64,000 bases of DNA from positions 19,593,940 to 19,657,939 of the forward strand of contig NC_091578.1 in assembly GCF_042767895.1 (NCBI RefSeq), written 5' to 3'. Origin of the DNA: Penaeus vannamei (Eukaryota; Arthropoda; Malacostraca; Decapoda; Penaeidae). Below are positions 1 to 9,955 of the stretch, piece after piece (within the stretch, counting starts at the first letter, position 1; every line of letters begins with the position of its first letter). The notes beneath the pieces were generated by a model. It ran no database searches. It was not told the origin of the DNA and saw only the letters and a list, made by a program, of their open reading frames with translations. The translations under genes were made by a program, and so were the position numbers.

Positions 1-1041
1 AGTAATTATCAAGATTATCATTATAATTATGACATTATCTATATTATCATTATTATTGTCATTATCATTGTCATTATCACCATAATTATCATCATTATTG
101 TCAATAATAAAGGAATCATTATGGAAATTATCATAATTAACTGAATTAATGTTAAAATCCTCACAATTACCATTAAAAGCGAAAGGGTTTTTTTTCGACG
201 TTTCTCTCAAAAGGCTGTAATACTCGACTTTTGGGATTTTATTACTTCTGGCCTTTATTTCATTATAAATGGACTGAATTATAATTATTGTCATCATTAT
301 TATCATTACTGTCATCATTTTTTTATTATTGTCATTAAAGTCATCATCATGATTATCATTATTATCATTATTGCAGTTATAATAATTATTATGCTAATTA
401 TTATTGATATTTTTATCATTATAACTATCTATATAATGATAATAGCAATAATAATGATCTTAGAAATAATAATGACAATAATAATAACTATAACGACAAT
501 GATAATGATGTTATTTCTATTGTCCTTATTAGTATGGAAATTATTGGAATAGAGTTAATTATTGCAATTATTGCAGTAATTATCAAGATTATCATTATAA
601 TTATGACTTTATCATTATCATAATTATTATTGCCATTATCATTGTCATTATCATCATAATTATCATCATTATTGTCAATAATAAAGGAATCATCAGGGAA
701 ATCATCATAATTACCTGAATTAATGTTAAAATCCTCATAATTACCATTAAAATGCGAAAAGGTTTTTTTTCGACGTTTCTCTCAAAAGGTTGTAATACGC
801 TAGATTTAGCCATTTTTTCGACTGTTGGGATTTTATTACTTTTGGCCTTCATTTCATTATAGCTGGACTGAATGATAATTATTATCATCATTATTATCAT
901 TACTGTCATCATTTTTATGATTATCATCATGATTATTATTTTTATTATCATCATTATTGCAGTTATAATAATTATTATGCTAATTATTATTGCTATTTTT
1001 TTCTTTATAACTATTTGTATAATGATAATAGCAATAATGAT
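1..1041. repeat. AT-rich satellite array, forward orientation
   Basis: This is non-coding satellite made of interrupted ATT/ATC/ATA triplets around a more complex core. The core reads, on the plus strand, a TTTTCGACGTTTCTCTC motif (near 195 and 765), then GGCCTT..ATTTCATTATA and TGGACTGAAT. The motif recurs about every 570-600 bp here and throughout the window. I call this direction 'forward'. Long open frames of Ile, Met and Asn codons in it are a by-product of the triplet periodicity. The BEL/Pao element is inserted at its right edge. The block recurs almost unchanged at 21346-22386. Confidence 0.93.
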
Positions 1042-1163
1042 TGTATCTTGAATTTTATTCAAGATATTTCTATGTTGTATGTTAACATTATTCTGCATAC
1101 TGTATATTATCATTCTGTATTGATTTCCTCTCTATTTAGATGTCATATTATGAATCCATAATG

Positions 1164-1248
<85 letters not shown>

Positions 1249-1970
1249 ATTAAATTTGATTATTTTATTTTATGCTTTACTCTTTGTAGGATGTGTTTTG
1301 GTAATTTTTATACGCTGCGCTTGTCATGCGGCATTTTTTTTTTGTTTTTGTTTACACATTTTCGGAGAAGACGCTTGCCCGCGCCACATGACTGAGGAGT
1401 ATCAAGGAATGGATTTGTGTTGGTCTGATTTCCTTTTGAAGCTATTGACACTACCTGATATTGACCATAACAGCATCTTTCTGTTATTGTGCTGATTTCT
1501 ATTAACTGAACATGTTTGCCCTGCGTGTCAAGATATGGTTTGGTGAATTCAAGCTGAAGAGATGGGAGGTCTCATTGTTGTAAGTAAATAATATGTGCTG
1601 TTTCTCTTCTATTTATTATTTTTGTTATGATTATTCTAAATTTTGATTACTGTGATATGTTGATTGTGTAACTTTGGTTCTCATTTATAGATGAATGCAT
1701 ATTGTATTGTGGACATTATTCTAGTGGAGGAAATGTTTGTTTTGTTTCTTGAGCAAAAGGAATATGCAAATAGTCAAATGGAAATGCTTTGATTTGAAGT
1801 ATCTGTTTATTACATTTGAACCATTGAGTTAACTGCTTTTTTTGGGATGAATTTACTGTTTTGAATTACTTTGATATCTTATTTGTATTTGCAGGTTGGA
1901 TCATAAATAAAGTACTGTGCATGCAATACATGTCTCCATTGTCCCATCTCCTAGTAGAAATCACAAAACA
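1042..1970 (+). repeat. BEL/Pao 5' LTR
   Basis: This 929-bp LTR matches 7331-8278. It contains an (AT)n microsatellite at about 1165-1245. It also has a splice-donor-like GTAAGT at 1580 and an acceptor-like pyrimidine stretch with TTTGCAG ending at 1894, both conserved in the other LTR. The promoter would lie here, but I cannot point to a convincing TATA box in so AT-rich a sequence. A TGG-type primer-binding site directly after the LTR is not evident; the following bases are ATCCAGCAACAG. Confidence 0.9.
1165..1245. repeat. (AT)n microsatellite in the LTR
   Basis: This is an uninterrupted AT dinucleotide run of about 80 bp inside the 5' LTR. The matching place in the 3' LTR (7455-7538) is a shorter AT run followed by TG repeats, and in the second BEL/Pao copy it is about 26 bp shorter. 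Length differences here account for most of the LTR length difference. Confidence 0.95.
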
Positions 1971-1988
1971 ATCCAGCAACAGACCAAC

Positions 1989-3050
1989 ATGGGCAGAACT
2001 CAAGAATGTGAAACTGGCTGGGATGACGAGAAAACCCTCAGAAAACAACGAGGCATCGCCAAAGGATGCTTTACCACAAAAGTAAGAGTGTTCCTTGACT
2101 GTAAAGAGAAAAATGAACCTTTAGAAGTGTTAGGTGCAGTTTTTAATGAAATTTGTGAAAATTTCAAAAGAGTAGAAATTATAAATGAACGTCTGCTTCA
2201 AGTAGTTGATGATGATAAACAAATTAGTGAACATCTGAATTATATATGTGAAATAGAAAAGATCAAGTGTGATATCCATTCAGCATTGGTGTTGTTAAAG
2301 ATTGAAACACAGAAACTTGCTCCACAGTCTGATAGTTCATGTAGTATACTTGTTAAGAAAGTAGATCCTCCAGTTTTTTATGGCAATGTCCGAGAGTTCC
2401 CAACTTTCATGAAAGATTACACACGCTTGGTGATAGCCCGTCATGGGAGAGATCCATTTATACTGAGAAGATCTTTACAAGGAAAGGCTAAAGAAATTGT
2501 AGGGGGTTTAGATGAATTTGATCAGATGTGGGATAGGCTGAAAGAACGGTTTGGTTCCACTTCAAAGGTTGTGGATGCTGTTTTGGCTGAAATTAGTATT
2601 TTAATGCCAGTCCCTGAAGGTAATACTCGGAAGTTACGTGAGGTAATAAATGTTGTTGAGCGAGCATGGTTAGACTTAAAGAAAATAGACAGAGCAAATG
2701 AAATAGAGAATTCTACTGTAGTAACTAAAATTGAAAGATTACTTCCTAATAGTTTAAAAAGGGAATGGACTCATAAAGCTCAAGCCTTAAGTGACCAAGA
2801 GAGGTTTCAGAGTCTTGTAAAATTTTTGACTGGAGAACGTCAGGTTATAGAGTACATGGAAGATGAATCTAGGACGGCAGGGATGAGCACTAAGGCAGCC
2901 ATTCATTATGTTACTAATGGTGAAGGTGAAGAAAATGTAGATAATCTGACTAGCAATCACCAAATTGGCTCAGAATCAGGAAGTTTGTCAGAAGCAAATG
3001 CTAGACTGTTTTGCCAATCTGTCACAGGCAATGGTAAATCTAGCAAATAG
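1989..3050 (+). CDS. BEL/Pao Gag (capsid region)
   Basis: The frame is open from 1917, but the first Met after the LTR is at 1989, which I take as the start; it lies 18 bp past the LTR end. It encodes about 353 residues of Gag, the structural protein that packages element RNA in cytoplasmic particles. Recognisable is the capsid-like stretch around PPVFYGNVREFPTF and later WDRLKERFG, as in the DUF1759 family of BEL/Pao Gag proteins. The zinc knuckles are not in this frame; they continue in the overlapping frame from about 2965. The last ~28 residues of this frame, after the overlap begins, are probably not native. Confidence 0.85.
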   Translation: MGRTQECETGWDDEKTLRKQRGIAKGCFTTKVRVFLDCKEKNEPLEVLGAVFNEICENFKRVEIINERLLQVVDDDKQISEHLNYICEIEKIKCDIHSALVLLKIETQKLAPQSDSSCSILVKKVDPPVFYGNVREFPTFMKDYTRLVIARHGRDPFILRRSLQGKAKEIVGGLDEFDQMWDRLKERFGSTSKVVDAVLAEISILMPVPEGNTRKLREVINVVERAWLDLKKIDRANEIENSTVVTKIERLLPNSLKREWTHKAQALSDQERFQSLVKFLTGERQVIEYMEDESRTAGMSTKAAIHYVTNGEGEENVDNLTSNHQIGSESGSLSEANARLFCQSVTGNGKSSK

Positions 3051-3372
3051 AAGTCAGTTTGGTAGTGAAACGAAGGGACCGAATATAAACAGCAAGATGA
3101 AGAACAAAAGGTGCTGGTTTCATGGAACTGATTCTCATGAAATTGGTAGATGTGCAACTTTTAGTAACTTAGACGATACTCTGAAACTAGACAATATGAA
3201 AAAAATGGGCATTTGTTTTGTTTGTCTGGAACCCTCCCATATCAGCAGAGACTGTGAAAGGAAAATTCTTTGTAATGTTCAAATAGGAAATAATAAGACG
3301 TGGAAAACTGCACCATCCTTCCGTGCATTCTGTGTTCAACAAGAACTTACATATTGTTCAAGCTTCGAGTAA
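2965..3372 (+). CDS. BEL/Pao Gag nucleocapsid (zinc knuckles), shifted frame
   Basis: This frame carries on the gag-pol reading one frame over from the capsid. It has a His-rich Cys motif CWFHGTDSHEIGRC followed by a classical CX2CX4HX4C knuckle, CFVCLEPSHISRDC, which in this family binds element RNA. It overlaps the end of the capsid frame and the start of the protease frame. There is no plausible start codon of its own, so it must be read as part of one long gag-pol in the active ancestor. The frame changes look like single-base length changes near short A runs. Confidence 0.83.
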   Translation: MAQNQEVCQKQMLDCFANLSQAMVNLANRSQFGSETKGPNINSKMKNKRCWFHGTDSHEIGRCATFSNLDDTLKLDNMKKMGICFVCLEPSHISRDCERKILCNVQIGNNKTWKTAPSFRAFCVQQELTYCSSFE

Positions 3373-4171
3373 CCTTATGGATAGAGAAGGTGTTTTGTTA
3401 ATGATAAGTAAAATTAGTAGTGGCTCATATAACTTGTCTACACTTTTTGATGCTGGTAGCAATTTAACTATGATCACCCATGCAGCAGCCAAGAAATTGG
3501 GCCTTAAGGGTTCGGAAATATCCCTAAGTCTTACCAAAATAGGGAATCAAAAGGAGAGAGTAGAGAGCAAAATATATAATGTTCCTTTGATTGATAATAA
3601 TGGTAAACAATGGTTGGTGGAGGCTGTTGGCTTTAATGATATCACTTCAGAAATTAAGGATGTGGATATGACGGAAATTGCTCGTATTTTGGGGGTTAAT
3701 CCTAATCAGATTCAAAGACCTAGTGGCAAAATTGATTTGCTTATTGGATTAGATTACTGTGTGCTCATACCAAAAGTGGTAAAACCAGTTGGAAATTTAC
3801 AGCTTATGCATAATAATTTTGGTTACTGTATCAGAGGTTATCTAGGTCCTTTGCCCCATAACAGTGATCAGCTACATGCAAAGGTAAATCACATTGCTTG
3901 TTTACAGTCTGATGAATACTTGATCAAATCCAAGAAAAATATTGGTAGAATGATGGAATGCTTTTTCATGAGTGAAGAACTAGGTATAGCATGCTCTCCG
4001 AAGTGTGGAGGGTGTCGTTGTGGCAAGTGTTCTCTGAAAGGCCATATGACGCTGAAGGAAGAAAAGGAACTGAAACTGATTGAGGATGGATTGAATTATG
4101 ATGAGCTTAACCAATGTTGGGTGGCTGACTATCCATGGATCAGAAATCCTAGTGAATTACCAAATAAATAA
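3323..4171 (+). CDS. BEL/Pao aspartic protease region
   Basis: This part would cut the gag-pol polyprotein. It shows a pepsin-like active-site segment, TLFDAGSNLTMI (D-A-G-S in place of the usual D-S/T-G-S), then GKIDLLIGLDY and a Cys cluster, CGGCRCGKC, that is typical of BEL/Pao between protease and reverse transcriptase (DUF1758 family and its flank). It lies in a third frame, overlapping the knuckle frame upstream and the RT frame downstream. The change of Ser/Thr to Ala in the catalytic triad may reduce activity. Confidence 0.85.
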   Translation: MHSVFNKNLHIVQASSNLMDREGVLLMISKISSGSYNLSTLFDAGSNLTMITHAAAKKLGLKGSEISLSLTKIGNQKERVESKIYNVPLIDNNGKQWLVEAVGFNDITSEIKDVDMTEIARILGVNPNQIQRPSGKIDLLIGLDYCVLIPKVVKPVGNLQLMHNNFGYCIRGYLGPLPHNSDQLHAKVNHIACLQSDEYLIKSKKNIGRMMECFFMSEELGIACSPKCGGCRCGKCSLKGHMTLKEEKELKLIEDGLNYDELNQCWVADYPWIRNPSELPNK

Positions 4172-7100
4172 GCTTGGCTGTGAATACTCACAAAGGTATA
4201 ATGAACAAATACAGGACATGGTTAAAAGAGGGGTAGCTCGTAAGATGTCGGACGAAGAGATAATCTTGTATAAAGGGCCAGTGTTTTACCTTCCTCATCA
4301 TGAAGTTCTTAGATCCGATTCAAAGTCAACACCAATGAGAATTGTATTTGATTCTTCAGCGCCTTATATGGGATTTGCATTAAATGATTTTCTAGCTAAG
4401 GGACCCGATTGCCTTAATAATATTTTAGGCATACTTCTCAGATTCCGTCAAGGGCTTATTGGGCTTATAGGAGACATTAAGAAAATGTACAATTCAGTTA
4501 AGATAGGCCATTTCGATCAGAATTGCCATAGATTCTTGTGGAGAGAAATGAATACGGAAAGAAGTCCAAGTCGTTATGCTTTAACGACAGTTACTTTTGG
4601 TGATAAACCTGGAGGAGCGATTGCAATGGTTGCTTTACGTAAGACAGCAGAAATGTGTAAGAATTACCCAGAAGCTACCAAACTGATTGAAAGGGACTCT
4701 TATGTAGATGACTTATTGGCTAGTGTGGATAGCCATGAGGCAGCCAAGACCATAATGAATGACATTGGTCGTGTATTAAGCAAAGGAGGTTTTCAGATAA
4801 AACAGTGGGTGATGTCGGGTGGTAATAATTGTGTAAACTCCTGTTCAAGCATTATAGAAACTAATACTGAAAAGGTCCTGGGGTTGAATTGGGATCCTGA
4901 ATCTGATTTATTTTTCTTTGTAGTACGTATAAATTTTTCTAAGAGAATCAGAAAATTGCGTACTGCACCTGATCTTACAAAAGATAAGCTTGAAAATGAA
5001 TTACCAGAGAAATTGACACGAAGGATGATACTTAGTCAGGTATCAAGTATTTACGATCCATTGGGGTTAATTGCTCCTTTCACGCTGAAGGCTAAGCTCT
5101 TGATGAGGGAGCTTGTATTAGACCTTGGTAACTGTGACAAGAAACTTGGTTGGGATTATGCTGTTAGCTCTCATATGAATAATGAATGGAGGATGCTCTT
5201 TCGAGAGATGTTTGAATTAGAGCCGCTGAGGTTTGTTCGTTGTCTCAAGCCTCACAGTTCAAAGGGTAACCCACATTTGATCATATTTGCTGATGGAAGT
5301 TCAAAGGCTTATGGAGCTGTGGCCTATATGAGATGGGGATTATCAGACGGCTCCTTTATCAGTCATTTAATTGCATCTAAATGTAAGCTAGCTCCCATTC
5401 GTCAGATGACGATCCCCAGGATTGAATTATGCAGTGCTGTGCTTGCGTGTCGTCTCAGAGCTTTCATTGTACAGGAAATGGACTTCAACTTTGATTCTGT
5501 CACTCACCTCATTGACTCAGAAATAGTAAGATCTCAGATTCAAAAGGAATCTTTCAGATTTAACACATTTGTAGCTAATCGTGTTTCTGAAATTCAAGAA
5601 AAAACTGATCCAAGTGAGTGGTACTGGATACCTTCAGAATTAAATATAGCTGATTTACTTACACGCGGATGTAGACCAGAGCTTCTAAATCAGAGTTCTT
5701 TGTGGCAGTCTGGCCCTGAATTTCTTGCATTACCCAGAACAGATTGGCCAATCAAACAGAAGTATTTAATTGATTTACCTGATGTTCTTTATTTAAAGAG
5801 AGGAAGGATTTCCCTTGCAGCAGCAAATAATGATTTAGTTGTTGATATAAAGAGATACAGTAAATATGATAAATTCATAAATGTTACAGCCAGAGTTCTA
5901 AAGGTATTCCTTGGAAGATCCCTGTTATATATAGGCAAAGAACCTGATGTTGGAGATCTACACAGGGCTGAAATTTATTGGGTAAGAAAGGTGCAAGAAA
6001 GAATTGATAAAAATTGGAAGATAAGGTATCAAAGACTAGGCCCTAAGCTGAATAGTGAAGGGATAATTACAGTGGGTGCAAAAGTAAGTAATTGGTTGAA
6101 AACAAATTGGAACAGAGATGATTATATGTTATTGATGCCGGATCATCCTTTCACTAAATTGATTATTAAACACTTACATAAACGTGATCATTCTGGAATA
6201 GAATCCACTTTAGTCAAGCTTCAAACAAAATTCTGGGTACCGGGTGCTAGACGAATAATAAAGCATATTAAGGCTAAATGTTTGATGTGTAGGAGAATCA
6301 ACAAAATTTGTGAAAGCCAGTGTATGGGCCAGCTTCCAAATGAGAGACTAAACCCAGCACCTCCATTTTACTTTACTTCCCTTGATTTGTTTGGTCCTTA
6401 TTTGGTCAAAGATACAGTGAAGAAGAGGACAACACTAAAGGTTTATGGAATAATATTTGCATGCATGACTAGTAGGGCTGTCCATATTGATATTGCAGAA
6501 GGATATAGTACAGATAACTTTTTGAATGTCTTTAGAAGATTCATTAGTATCAGAGGATTTCCCAAAATGGTATATTCTGATCGAGGCTCCCAGTTGGTTA
6601 AGGCAAATAAAGAATTAACTCAGGCTGTAGGAAATCTGAATTTTGACAAGATTATGAAATTTGGTAGGAAAGAAGGCATGACTTGGAAATTTACTAAAGG
6701 CGCAGATGCTCCTTGGCAAAATGGGCGTACTGAATCATTGATACGATTGGTGAAGAGAGGAATCGGTATTTCAATTGGAAATAAGGTTTTATCATATGCT
6801 GACCTGCAGACTGTTATGTTTGAAATAGCTAACTTGATTAACCAGAGACCTATTGGTATTAAACCAGGCTCTGATTTAGATTTGGGATCTTATTTATGTC
6901 CCAATGATTTATTGCTCGGTCGTGCTAGTTCTATTGTACCCAGTGGTGTATTTGAGGATAATTGTAGTTTAAGAAAGAGTTTCAGATTTGTCAATGAAAT
7001 AATTAATACTTTTTGGAAAAAATGGATAAGGGATTTCTTTCCTACTCTCTTAGTCAGAACTAAATGGCATGTGGAAAAACGGAATGTCAAGCCTGGAGAT

Positions 7101-7313
7101 ATAGTGCTTGTTAAGGACAAAAATGCATTAAAGGGAAACTGGAAGCTAGCACAAGTGATATTTACATCCCCAGGTTTTGATGGTAAAGTAAGGAATGTTA
7201 CTTTAAGATATAAACTTTCTATACCAGGTACCAAGTATAATGGACAAAGAGATATTTTGATAGACAGATCTGTACATAACATTGTTGTAATTCTTCCAAT
7301 TGAAGAACAGTGA
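4098..7313 (+). CDS. BEL/Pao reverse transcriptase, RNase H and integrase
   Basis: This long frame covers the replication enzymes. RT has the FDSSA start motif, GDIKKMY and the catalytic YVDD at about residues 202-205. RNase H shows FADGSS (Asp399). The integrase zinc-binding part has His692, His698, Cys728 and Cys731, and the catalytic core has Asp763, Asp828 and Glu879 (SLDLFG, YSDRGS, NGRTES). The C-terminal DUF5641-like module includes VKPGDIVLVKDK. The frame is open for 1071 codons with no internal stop, so the enzyme part looks well preserved. The first ~25 codons belong to the overlap with the protease frame and are probably not native. The stop at 7311-7313 is 17 bp before the 3' LTR. 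Confidence 0.93.
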   Translation: MMSLTNVGWLTIHGSEILVNYQINKLGCEYSQRYNEQIQDMVKRGVARKMSDEEIILYKGPVFYLPHHEVLRSDSKSTPMRIVFDSSAPYMGFALNDFLAKGPDCLNNILGILLRFRQGLIGLIGDIKKMYNSVKIGHFDQNCHRFLWREMNTERSPSRYALTTVTFGDKPGGAIAMVALRKTAEMCKNYPEATKLIERDSYVDDLLASVDSHEAAKTIMNDIGRVLSKGGFQIKQWVMSGGNNCVNSCSSIIETNTEKVLGLNWDPESDLFFFVVRINFSKRIRKLRTAPDLTKDKLENELPEKLTRRMILSQVSSIYDPLGLIAPFTLKAKLLMRELVLDLGNCDKKLGWDYAVSSHMNNEWRMLFREMFELEPLRFVRCLKPHSSKGNPHLIIFADGSSKAYGAVAYMRWGLSDGSFISHLIASKCKLAPIRQMTIPRIELCSAVLACRLRAFIVQEMDFNFDSVTHLIDSEIVRSQIQKESFRFNTFVANRVSEIQEKTDPSEWYWIPSELNIADLLTRGCRPELLNQSSLWQSGPEFLALPRTDWPIKQKYLIDLPDVLYLKRGRISLAAANNDLVVDIKRYSKYDKFINVTARVLKVFLGRSLLYIGKEPDVGDLHRAEIYWVRKVQERIDKNWKIRYQRLGPKLNSEGIITVGAKVSNWLKTNWNRDDYMLLMPDHPFTKLIIKHLHKRDHSGIESTLVKLQTKFWVPGARRIIKHIKAKCLMCRRINKICESQCMGQLPNERLNPAPPFYFTSLDLFGPYLVKDTVKKRTTLKVYGIIFACMTSRAVHIDIAEGYSTDNFLNVFRRFISIRGFPKMVYSDRGSQLVKANKELTQAVGNLNFDKIMKFGRKEGMTWKFTKGADAPWQNGRTESLIRLVKRGIGISIGNKVLSYADLQTVMFEIANLINQRPIGIKPGSDLDLGSYLCPNDLLLGRASSIVPSGVFEDNCSLRKSFRFVNEIINTFWKKWIRDFFPTLLVRTKWHVEKRNVKPGDIVLVKDKNALKGNWKLAQVIFTSPGFDGKVRNVTLRYKLSIPGTKYNGQRDILIDRSVHNIVVILPIEEQ

Positions 7314-7330
7314 GTCCCTGGTGGTGGGAG

Positions 7331-7452
7331 TGTATCGTGAATTTTATTCAAGACATTTCTATGTTGTATGTTAACATTATTCTGCATACTGTATATTATC
7401 ATTCTGTATTGATTTCCTCTCTATTTAGATGTCATATTATGAATCCATAATG

Positions 7453-7537
<85 letters not shown>

Positions 7538-7620
7538 ATTAAATTTGATTATTTTATTTTATGCTTTACTCTTTGTAGGATGTGTTTTGGTAATTTTTAT
7601 ACGCTGCGCTTGTCAGGTGG

Positions 7621-7667
<47 letters not shown>

Positions 7668-8278
7668 TTCGGAGAAGACGCTTGCCCGCGCCACATGACT
7701 GAGGAGTAACAAGGAATGGATTTGTGTTGGTCTGATTTCCTTTTGAAGCTATTGACACTACCTGATATTGACCATAACAGCATCTTTCTGTTATTGTGCT
7801 GATTTCTATTAACTGAACATGTTTGCCCTGCGTGTCAAGATATGGTTTGGTGAATTCTAGCCGAAGAGATGGGAGGTCTCATTGTTGTAAGTAAATAATA
7901 TGTGCTGTTTCTCTTCTATTTATTATTTTTGTTATGATTATTCTAAATTTTGATTACTGTGATATGTTGATTGTGTAACTTTGGTTCTCATTTATAGATG
8001 AATGCATATTGTATTGTGGACATTATTCTAGTGGAGGAAATGTTTGTTTTGTTTCTTGAGCAAAAGGAATATGCAAATAGTCAAATGGAAATGCTTTGAT
8101 TTGAAGTATCTGTTCATTACATTTGAACCATTGAGTTAACTGCTTTTTTGGGGGATGAATTTACTGTTTTGAATTACTTTGATATTTTATTTGTATTTGC
8201 AGGTTGGATCATAAATAAAGTACTGTGCATGGAATACATGTCTCCATTGTCCCATCTCCTAGTAGAAATCACAAAACA
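7331..8278 (+). repeat. BEL/Pao 3' LTR
   Basis: This LTR matches 1042-1970. It is preceded by the purine-rich GGTGGTGGGAG at 7320-7330, which would serve as polypurine tract. It carries AT then TG dinucleotide runs (7455-7538) and a run of about 38 T (7623-7660), where the 5' LTR has a short T run broken by G. It ends ACAAAACA at 8278 and is followed by the ATGAT target duplication and satellite. Confidence 0.92.
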
Positions 8279-8378
8279 ATGATGAAATACTAATGACAAT
8301 AATAATAATTATAATGACAATGATAATGATGTTATTATCATTTCTATTGCCATTATTATAAATTATTGGAATAGAGTT
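8279..8378. repeat. Satellite fragment, end of contig C1
   Basis: This is 100 bp of forward-oriented satellite continuing the array interrupted by the BEL/Pao element. It stops at the 500-N gap. Confidence 0.85.
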
Positions 8379-8878
8379 NNNNNNNNNNNNNNNNNNNNNN
8401 NNNNNNNNNNNNNNNNNNNNNNNNNNNNNNNNNNNNNNNNNNNNNNNNNNNNNNNNNNNNNNNNNNNNNNNNNNNNNNNNNNNNNNNNNNNNNNNNNNNN
8501 NNNNNNNNNNNNNNNNNNNNNNNNNNNNNNNNNNNNNNNNNNNNNNNNNNNNNNNNNNNNNNNNNNNNNNNNNNNNNNNNNNNNNNNNNNNNNNNNNNNN
8601 NNNNNNNNNNNNNNNNNNNNNNNNNNNNNNNNNNNNNNNNNNNNNNNNNNNNNNNNNNNNNNNNNNNNNNNNNNNNNNNNNNNNNNNNNNNNNNNNNNNN
8701 NNNNNNNNNNNNNNNNNNNNNNNNNNNNNNNNNNNNNNNNNNNNNNNNNNNNNNNNNNNNNNNNNNNNNNNNNNNNNNNNNNNNNNNNNNNNNNNNNNNN
8801 NNNNNNNNNNNNNNNNNNNNNNNNNNNNNNNNNNNNNNNNNNNNNNNNNNNNNNNNNNNNNNNNNNNNNNNNNNNNNN
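8379..8878. other. Assembly gap, 500 N
   Basis: This is a run of exactly 500 N. The same length at all three gaps in the window points to a fixed scaffolding placeholder, so the true distance and order are unknown. Open frames running through it are meaningless. Confidence 0.98.
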
Positions 8879-9955
8879 GATACAGTACATCGGGAATCAC
8901 TCTGGGAGATCCTGAGAGGAATTCCAACAAGGATTATTGAACTAATAGCAAACCTATATACTGGTACTGAAAGTGCTGTAAAGTGTGGTGGGGGCCTGTC
9001 GAGCTTCTTTCCTGTCAGTTCAGGAGTGAGGCAAGGCTGTGTTCTTGTACCAATCCTTTTCAACACTTGCATGGACTGGATACTAGGCAGAGCTACTGTT
9101 CAAAGTCATTGTGGAGCAACACTGGGTAATATTAAAGTTACAGACCTTGATTTTGCCGATGATGTTGCAATTCTATCTGAGTCTTTGGAAACCTTAGTGG
9201 TGGCCCTCGATGCATTTAGTAATGAAGCGAAGCCCTTGGGTCTAGAGGTCTGGACCAAGACCAAGATCTAGGACTTTGGGGACTTACTAGGAGAACCTGT
9301 TCAGTCGGTACGTGCTTGCGGCGGACATTGAGGTCACAGAGAGCTTTACATACCTTGGTAGTGCAGTTCATAACTCTGGGTTGTCAGACCAGGAAGTCAG
9401 TAGATGGATTGGCCTGGCAGCGGGGGTCATGAACTCTCTCGACAAGAGTATTTGGAGATGCCGGTACCTGTGCAGAAGGACCAAGCTACGGGTTTTCAGG
9501 GCCCTGGTAATGCCAGTTTTGCTCTACGGTAGTGAAACCTGGACATTATCCAGTGCACTGTAGTCCCGTCTTGACGCCTTTTGTAATAGGTCCTTGCGCC
9601 GGATCATGGGGTACTGTTGGCGGGACCATGTGTCTAACCAACGGCTGCACCATGAGACTGGCACAGGACCTGTTACCTGCACAATCCGGGATCGCCAACT
9701 CAGGCTATAAGGCCACCTGGCTCGTTTTCCACAGGCTGATCCTGCCTATCAGGTTGTCTCTGTTCGAGACAACCCTGGGTGGAGGAGGCCTGTGGGACGA
9801 CCTAGGAGGTCGTGGCTTAAGCAGATCGATCAAACCTGTCGGGAAGAGCTCGAGATGGACCGGGCCCTTGCTTGGCGACTTGCCATGAGAGATCCCAAAA
9901 GGTGGAAGCAGAAGGTGGACGCGGCTATGCGCCCCCGTCGGCGTAAGCTCCAGAT
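8879..9955 (+). pseudogene. Non-LTR retrotransposon reverse-transcriptase fragment
   Basis: The fragment is open in one frame from the contig edge to 9271, with RT motifs SSGVRQGCVL and the catalytic LDFADDVAIL. It then meets a stop and continues in another frame from about 9312 with SFTYLGS, a thumb region, YGSETWTL and a basic C-terminal end including GRPRRSWLKQI and RDPKRWKQKV. Further stops occur at about 9561 and 9709. Such sequences are common remnants of RTE- or Jockey-related elements in arthropods; I cannot settle the clade. The 5' end lies in the gap. The 3' end passes at 9950-9960 directly into ATGATGATG and then satellite, as expected for an element ending in a short tandem tail. 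Confidence 0.85.

Larger units (their letters stand above)
1042..8278 (+). mobile_element. BEL/Pao LTR retrotransposon with both LTRs
   Basis: The element has LTRs at 1042-1970 and 7331-8278 that start TGTATC and end AAACA, and a 5-bp target duplication ATGAT at 1037-1041 and 8279-8283. Satellite continues on both sides as it would in an empty site. The inside reads, in order: gag, zinc knuckles, aspartic protease, reverse transcriptase, RNase H and integrase, with protease ahead of RT as in BEL/Pao. The coding sequence is split over three frames at about 2965, 3310 and 4165, so this copy is probably not active as written. By eye the LTRs differ at about ten bases outside simple repeats, which suggests a fairly recent insertion. 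Confidence 0.93.

Noticed and set aside
349..552. Ile/Met-rich open frames throughout the satellite (also at 601-1113, 10178-10474, 13623-13910, 40612-40902 and many others)
   Set aside because: They follow directly from ATT/ATC/ATA triplet periodicity, occur on both strands and in every array, and have no domain. Their hydrophobic look could be mistaken for membrane proteins.
2940..4175. Programmed +1 frameshifting in BEL/Pao gag-pol
   Set aside because: Three sites in one gene, each beside an A run, is better explained by single-base length errors or mutations. I kept it only as an alternative in the findings.
8259..9072. Open frames running through the N gaps (also 24284-25510, 47760-48566 and others)
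   Set aside because: They are artefacts of unknown bases; only the parts outside the gaps can be read.
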